From the NCBI GenBank assembly GCA_021789995.1, contig JAJYIQ010000002.1, forward strand, positions 62,001 to 126,000: DNA of 64,000 nt. The letters run 5' to 3'. Shown here one piece after another: positions 59,218-64,000 of the stretch. The notes beneath the pieces are model-generated. The model was not told where the DNA came from and ran no database searches. It worked only from the letters and a program-made list of their open reading frames with translations. Made by a program: the position numbers and the translations under genes. The stretch comes from a bacterium. GTDB lineage: Bacteria > Patescibacteriota > Microgenomatia > UBA1406 > GWC2-37-13. The stretch's first letter is position 1. Each line of letters starts with the position of its first letter.

Positions 59218-60753
59218 TTACATTCCCCATGAATATACTTCAAGCGGCCATGGATCATTTTTGGCATCGGGAAGGCTGTTCACCTTGATCTGTAGCTTCA
59301 GGCGCGATTTTACGTATTCCTTAATATCTTCGGGTAAAAAACTCTGCCAATCTTCGACGATTACGATTCCTGTCGGATATTTTGCCTGTTCTTTCAAAAA
59401 ATCCGCAAGAGTACCATAGATCATGCCGCCTTCAACCGGGTGTTTTTGCGGTTTAGTTATACCTTTCGTGAAATACGCGTCGATCTTTTTTTCCGGCATG
59501 TACCAGCGCTGTGTATCAATGACATCATTGAACACGGCAATGTGCTTGTAGTCAGGTATTTTCTTACGTATCTGTGCATACATGTCTTTGTAATCGGCAA
59601 TCTGCACATCGCCATAAAAATCGGCATTGGGCGAGTAATATGCCAGAGGTTTTCTGACAATTTTGTAACCGGAAATATACAGGATAATAATGATTGCGAT
59701 CGGTAATAACTTTAAACTTTTCACCTTAAATGTTTCACTCGCATACTCCCCTACTTTTCCCCAAAACACGCCAAACATTACAAAAATGACGCCGAATAAC
59801 GGTACAAGATAACGGAGATTATGGCTGTAATATTGAAAATTCCAGACAAATAGCAGGAGAAAAATCCAAATAGCGATACTTATTACATATGCTTTTTTAT
59901 GTTTTAAGATAAGTAATAATCCGATAATCGCAGGAATAAAATATACGCCATACTGTCTGATGAAAAGATTTTTAAGGTAAACGGAATAGTTGAAAAAAAA
60001 CAGGAACTTACCGTTGTGTGAAGTAAGAAGATAACTTAGGAAAGAAATGCCTTTGGTAAGGTACAGAGCTAGATAGACTACGGCCATAAACGCTACCATT
60101 ATAAATGGTTTATACGGTATGGATTGAATAATGTCGGAATACTGAAGTACCAAATATACGCCGCATATAAGAAGAAACGAAGCGCCGATCAAATGATACA
60201 ATGCGGCGACACAGGAAATTAAGATAGCGCCAAAAGTCAGCAATCCCGTTGTTTTCAACAACTGTTTAGATGTATGTTTTTGTTTTAATTGAGGTAGTTC
60301 CAATAATAGATACATAATTATTAACAGTAATGTTTCGAGAATCGCATATTGTTTTGCTTGGGTAGAATTAGCTAAATTAAGTTGTGAAAACGCATATAAA
60401 AAAGCAGCAAGCAATCCTCCGTTTTTATTTGACAGTTTTTTTGCAAGCAAATACACAAAAAGGATTCCGACCGTATTAAACATTACTGATGGTAAGCGGG
60501 CGGCAAAAATCGATATTCCGAATATCTTAAAGAAAACTGCGGTAATTCCAATTTGAAGAGGCTCGTATGGTATTTTTATTATTCCATTTACGAATGACGA
60601 TTTATTTAGGGCAATATCTTTAGCAAAACTTGAAATATACGCCTCATCGGACCAAAACGAGTGATTATCCACAATCCCTCTTAAGCGAAACCAGAAACCT
60701 AAACTAATAATTAAACCCAGAATGAATAAAGTAAGAATTTGTTCTCTATCCAT
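59218..60753 (-). CDS. GT-C membrane glycosyltransferase (GT39-like)
   Basis: Polytopic transferase with FWSDEAYISSFAKDIA (acidic pair of the first outer loop) and YEPLQIGITAVFF in the second-motif position. A soluble C-terminal domain of about 130 residues follows. Start ATG 60753, 9 nt after TATAAT (60763-60768, complement), instead of an ATG 39 nt upstream that would overlap the next gene. 511 aa. More A/T-rich than the GT genes at 48-56 kb. Confidence 0.83.
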   Translation of the reverse strand: MDREQILTLFILGLIISLGFWFRLRGIVDNHSFWSDEAYISSFAKDIALNKSSFVNGIIKIPYEPLQIGITAVFFKIFGISIFAARLPSVMFNTVGILFVYLLAKKLSNKNGGLLAAFLYAFSQLNLANSTQAKQYAILETLLLIIMYLLLELPQLKQKHTSKQLLKTTGLLTFGAILISCVAALYHLIGASFLLICGVYLVLQYSDIIQSIPYKPFIMVAFMAVVYLALYLTKGISFLSYLLTSHNGKFLFFFNYSVYLKNLFIRQYGVYFIPAIIGLLLILKHKKAYVISIAIWIFLLLFVWNFQYYSHNLRYLVPLFGVIFVMFGVFWGKVGEYASETFKVKSLKLLPIAIIIILYISGYKIVRKPLAYYSPNADFYGDVQIADYKDMYAQIRKKIPDYKHIAVFNDVIDTQRWYMPEKKIDAYFTKGITKPQKHPVEGGMIYGTLADFLKEQAKYPTGIVIVEDWQSFLPEDIKEYVKSRLKLQIKVNSLPDAKNDPWPLEVYSWGM

Positions 60754-60778
60754 TATTTTGATATTATAAACTTTTCGC

Positions 60779-61732
60779 TTATTTATATCCATTTATTTTC
60801 AATGTTTCTTTATTCAAATGTTTCAGTTGTTGAAAATATGCATCATCATCCGGTGTAAAGGAGTTAGTTACTGATATAAGCTTAATCTTAGCAATATTAC
60901 TTTGCACATCTATATTTTTATCATCCCAATTAAGAATAGTTTTTTCCCAAACTTCTATATTACCGGGTTTCCATTGGAGTGGGACAGTAAATATTATCTT
61001 GCTATTCGTCCATAGATCAATATTTAATTCTCCTTGCTGGGTATAAAATTTAGTAGATTGAGTAGGTACTTTCCAGCCAAAGTTTTTTCCTAAAACAACT
61101 ACTTTCGTTCCATGATATACAAGACGCGGTTCAACTGAATATATTTGTGGCATACGGGATATAAATATCTGATTATGAGTATATGTACGGATTTGTCCAT
61201 CTAGAGCTATGACGGATGCATGAATAAACAGTAGAACTATCAGGGAAAAAAATATATTTCCGATTATCATAGGTGTAAATTTTTGTTGGGGCGGAGCGAT
61301 TAAAAGTTTTAGTTTATTAAAATTTAATGAGTCTAAATACATAGTTGCTAAAGGAAGATATAGGAGGAAAAACATAAATAAGATAATTAATCCAAGATAG
61401 CTAAGTTTATTTAAAACAGAAAAAAACCGCCATAAAACGAGAGATAAGAAAAGAGAGAAGAAGGTGATTTTAATTTTTCCCTGTTTATCTAGCTGCCAAA
61501 AATAAACAATTTTTATTTTCTTTCTTAAAACACTTAGAAATACTCCAATTGCAGGAAGAATTATTGCAATAATTATTAGCGTCGGTAATTCAGGGATTTT
61601 TCTGACAAATTTCATAATAAAATCAGGCTCTGTAGATGATAGTTGCATTAAATTAAGAATGAGGAAAGGAGGCAAAGCAATAACGATATAAACCCAGATA
61701 AAAAGGATTACATTATCAATTTTTTTTACCAT
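60779..61732 (-). CDS. membrane protein with IPT/TIG-like domain
   Basis: Four or five membrane segments (residues 8-185) and an outward domain whose pattern QIYSVEPRLVYHGTKVVVLG, KNFGWKVP ... IIFTVPLQWKPGNIEVW is that of an IPT/TIG Ig-like fold. 317 aa. Function unknown; TIG domains often bind carbohydrate or protein partners. TATACT lies 7 nt before ATG 61732. Low-GC codon use suggests a different origin from the 48-56 kb genes. Confidence 0.6.
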   Translation of the reverse strand: MVKKIDNVILFIWVYIVIALPPFLILNLMQLSSTEPDFIMKFVRKIPELPTLIIIAIILPAIGVFLSVLRKKIKIVYFWQLDKQGKIKITFFSLFLSLVLWRFFSVLNKLSYLGLIILFMFFLLYLPLATMYLDSLNFNKLKLLIAPPQQKFTPMIIGNIFFSLIVLLFIHASVIALDGQIRTYTHNQIFISRMPQIYSVEPRLVYHGTKVVVLGKNFGWKVPTQSTKFYTQQGELNIDLWTNSKIIFTVPLQWKPGNIEVWEKTILNWDDKNIDVQSNIAKIKLISVTNSFTPDDDAYFQQLKHLNKETLKINGYK

Positions 61733-61939
61733 AAAATTAAGTATATAATTTTTTTATTTTTCTTTCTCAGTATTAGAATCAATTTTGCTTCATTATTCGA
61801 TTGATTAAGATCAACAGAATTTGCTTAAATATGTAAATCTCTTTCTAGAAGAGATGATTTTACTAAATTAGTGCATGTTAAAATAATAAAAGAAAGAATT
61901 AAAAAATTATTTTAATAGCTATTTTACATTTAATAAAAT
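61733..61939. other. AT-rich intergenic stretch
   Basis: Apart from the -10 of the gene at 61732, I see no frame, hairpin or repeat worth naming. Confidence 0.4.
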
Positions 61940-62425
61940 TTAGTGCACTGTTTTTTTTGCGATCAATTCTCTTAAATAATCAATAAAATCCCAGATAATC
62001 CCAATTACAAAAAAATAATACGTTAATATTGCAATACCTTCGGCAGTTTTAGTATTTCCAACTGCTGATATCATTGCGGTTATAAACAAAAGCATGAATG
62101 CTATGAAGAAACATATACGGCTGTCTGATTTAGTTAGAAGTAAAAAAATAATAAAAGAAGTGAATAATGCTCCATCGAAACCAATAAATTTTTCTAAAAT
62201 AACAAAGATAATCAAGCAGGTAGTTATAATAATATATTGATCTTTTGTGAAATTAATATCAGTTATTTTGTAGCTATTGATAGTTGTCTTTTTTGGCTGC
62301 AAGAAAAAAAGAATCGCGAAAAGAGAAAAAGCGCTTAAAATCAATGGAATGTAGATGTTATTTGTGAAAAAGAAACTGACCAAAAAAATCCCGTTAACAA
62401 TAAAAAATATTAAAAAAGAGTCCAT
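61940..62425 (-). CDS. small polytopic membrane protein, unknown
   Basis: 161 aa with five hydrophobic segments and short loops; no family motif recognised. TATAAT is 6 nt before ATG 62425. Located with two other unknown membrane proteins and GT-C genes, so a role in glycan assembly is possible but unsupported by motifs. Confidence 0.6.
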   Translation of the reverse strand: MDSFLIFFIVNGIFLVSFFFTNNIYIPLILSAFSLFAILFFLQPKKTTINSYKITDINFTKDQYIIITTCLIIFVILEKFIGFDGALFTSFIIFLLLTKSDSRICFFIAFMLLFITAMISAVGNTKTAEGIAILTYYFFVIGIIWDFIDYLRELIAKKTVH

Positions 62426-62449
62426 TTCTTCATTATATAATACATAATG

Positions 62450-63391
62450 TTATTGTTTGAATTTGGAGTATATTGTATGAATAATTCCCACAACGAGTAG
62501 TTTTGTTAATAAAATGGCCGATTTTTCTGCTACCCAAATCATGTTTGCAGATAATAAAAATGGGCAAAATATCAAAAACATCAGGGCAATAAGAAAAGAA
62601 TGTCTTGGTTCCAATTTATAAGTAATAATTCCAAAGATCCAAAAACATATCAATATAACATCAATTATGCCAGAGTACTGACGAATAATAAATACATTCA
62701 CCAACATTCCCAGAATTGCAATTATTGTTAGAGGTTTAAAAATGGGTTTAAAAAGATCTGCTAAATGGTTTTCTGTTTTTTTCGGGATAAGATGACGAAA
62801 AAAAAGCAAAAACAATATGTATCCGATTAGAGGAAGTTCGTAAACAATAAAAACTGGTAATGAGGAAAAATCTTTAATAAAATACAGCTCTTTTTTTATT
62901 ACAAAATCAATCAGGATGACTGCATTTGAAAACAACAATTTCCTGGGATAAACATATTTAGAAATCATCACCGGTTCTATGCTGTATAGACTTGGGGATT
63001 TAATTTCAAATTGATATGTTCTTCCTTTTGAGTCTGTTATAACAGGTATACCAAATTCATATTCCGATATCCCATTATATTGTAACTCCTCAATAGTAGC
63101 GGTATGATACCAATCCTGATGATTCTCTTTTATTCGAACAGTAATTTGTCCATATGACGGACTAGTATTGATAAATCGGATTACCAGTATGCCTAAATAA
63201 TTATTGGATGAGGTGAATTCTCCTGTCATAAGATTATGTTTGATACGGATGTTTCTTATTTTTTCATTACTGGATAAAATATTCAAATTAAAATCAGAAT
63301 TAAGAAAATATATTAAAGAAAGACTGATTCCCAACATAAACAAAAAAATCCCAATTAATATATGAATATAGGGTATTTTAGATATCTTCAT
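62450..63391 (-). CDS. membrane protein with outward beta domain, unknown
   Basis: 313 aa. A first helix (ILIGIFLFMLGISLSLIYFL) leads into a beta-rich outer domain of about 140 residues (GILVIRFINTSPSYGQITVRIKE ... YEFGIPVITDSKG), then four or five helices. The layout resembles membrane proteins near GT-C genes. TATAAA (63397-63402, complement) is 5 nt before ATG 63391. Divergent from rfbF across 41 bp. Confidence 0.6.
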   Translation of the reverse strand: MKISKIPYIHILIGIFLFMLGISLSLIYFLNSDFNLNILSSNEKIRNIRIKHNLMTGEFTSSNNYLGILVIRFINTSPSYGQITVRIKENHQDWYHTATIEELQYNGISEYEFGIPVITDSKGRTYQFEIKSPSLYSIEPVMISKYVYPRKLLFSNAVILIDFVIKKELYFIKDFSSLPVFIVYELPLIGYILFLLFFRHLIPKKTENHLADLFKPIFKPLTIIAILGMLVNVFIIRQYSGIIDVILICFWIFGIITYKLEPRHSFLIALMFLIFCPFLLSANMIWVAEKSAILLTKLLVVGIIHTIYSKFKQ

Positions 63392-63432
63392 GGTAGTTTA
63401 TAATGTACCATTATTTTTGTATAATTGGAACT

Positions 63433-64000
63433 ATGAAAGTGATCATTCTCTGCGGTGGCATCGGTACGCGACTAAAAGAAGAAACAGAATATAAGCCTAA
63501 ACCGATGGTTTACGTCGGCAACAAACCGATCCTTTGGCACATTATGAAAATCTACGCTTCCTACGGCTTTAACGAATTCATTCTTGCTTTAGGATATAAA
63601 GCGGATTATATCAAGGACTTTTTCCTTAATCAGAAAGCGTTTACTTCCGACTTTACTCTGCGGACGCGTGATCACCACAGCGAATTTTACTTAGAAAAGC
63701 GAATAGACATTGACGATTTCGTCATTACTTTCGTTGATACTGGTATTGATACTCAACCGGGTGAGCGAATTCTCCGCTGCCAGCAGTATATTCCCAAAAA
63801 TGATAACTATTTTATGGTGACCTACGGCGATGGGGTCACTAATTTAAATATTTACGATGTAATGAAATTCCATAAACGGCAAGATACTATCGGTACAATC
63901 ACTGGTGTTCATCCCCGATCCAAATTCGGACTAGTAAAAATTGGCGACAGACATTTAGTCTATGGTTTTACGGAAAAGCCGGTTTTATCCGATTGGGTAA
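63433..64000 (+). CDS. rfbF: glucose-1-phosphate cytidylyltransferase (partial)
   Basis: Makes CDP-glucose from CTP and Glc-1-P, first step of CDP-3,6-dideoxyhexose synthesis. VIILCGGIGTRLKEETEYKP (the nucleotidyl signature with RfbF-type EETE), KPILWHIMKIYASYGF, VTYGDGVTN (metal site) and GFTEKP are present. It runs off the right edge after 189 codons. TATAAT (63420-63425) is 7 nt before ATG 63433. Confidence 0.92.
   Translation, partial: MKVIILCGGIGTRLKEETEYKPKPMVYVGNKPILWHIMKIYASYGFNEFILALGYKADYIKDFFLNQKAFTSDFTLRTRDHHSEFYLEKRIDIDDFVITFVDTGIDTQPGERILRCQQYIPKNDNYFMVTYGDGVTNLNIYDVMKFHKRQDTIGTITGVHPRSKFGLVKIGDRHLVYGFTEKPVLSDWV

Noticed and set aside
1-64000. CRISPR array or cas genes
   Set aside because: No regularly spaced identical repeats with unique spacers and no Cas-like protein were seen; the repeats found are palindromes and AT-rich tracts.
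1-64000. TGA recoded as Gly (Gracilibacteria/Absconditabacteria code)
   Set aside because: Several conserved proteins end correctly at TGA (yebC, the antiporter, the DsbA-like protein) and none shows internal TGA.

Overview
The window looks like a chromosome segment of an uncultured Candidate Phyla Radiation (Patescibacteria) bacterium, most like Microgenomates/OP11. This placement is inferred from gene content and architecture, not from a marker phylogeny. Genes are compact, the strand changes often, neighbouring genes overlap by a few bases, and TGA is a normal stop. About thirty genes have a TATAAT-like -10 box only 5-9 nt before the start codon and no Shine-Dalgarno, so most mRNAs are probably leaderless.

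Layout. 1-1.6 kb: pyrimidine genes pyrF-pyrE. 1.6-5.8 kb (minus strand): a frameshifted Cys-rich secreted protein, a small membrane protein and a lipoprotein. 5.8-18.5 kb: leucyl aminopeptidase, an orphan gene, a TrmB-type regulator, a CBS protein, a HAD phosphatase, a sugar epimerase, a GT-C glycosyltransferase, lgt, a DksA-type zinc-finger protein, a K+/H+ antiporter, a LytR_C-like protein and a TPR protein. 18.5-20.0 kb: yebC and a membrane protein. 20.0-21.0 kb: a gene-free block rich in inverted repeats. 21.0-28.2 kb: polysaccharide deacetylase, an ABC exporter, FemAB, a DegT aminotransferase, a transglutaminase that apparently starts at CTG, a DsbA-like protein and a ZIP transporter. 28.2-37.7 kb: small unknown genes, a cobalamin riboswitch in front of an unknown zinc-ribbon protein, tRNA-Ser, an M23-like protein, HAD, queuosine-precursor transporter, NUDIX, FecR-like, GH18, rhomboid, a broken and an intact tRNA-Leu, and a XerC/D recombinase.

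37.7-64 kb is a cell-surface polysaccharide region: GT2 enzymes, galE, a nucleotidyltransferase, gmd, rfbC, the start of rfbF, two flippases and many GT-C membrane glycosyltransferases, including three tandem paralogues. It is interrupted by an IS next to tRNA-Gly, a DUF4258/DUF2283 pair and an S23-type four-helix gene. Together these genes would make nucleotide sugars, build and flip lipid-linked glycans and decorate the envelope. Envelope enzymes elsewhere (Lgt, FemAB, deacetylase, GH18, M23-like, transglutaminase) fit the same surface theme.

Most unusual: (i) a well-formed adenosylcobalamin riboswitch with a kissing-loop expression platform in front of a gene of unknown function; (ii) pervasive leaderless promoter geometry, including an xerC start codon 2 nt after a tRNA; (iii) several families of short palindromic or AT-rich repeats that sit in frame inside coding sequences, mostly of glycosyltransferases; (iv) two genes with no ATG/GTG/TTG start; (v) the 976-bp non-coding block with mutually exclusive hairpins.
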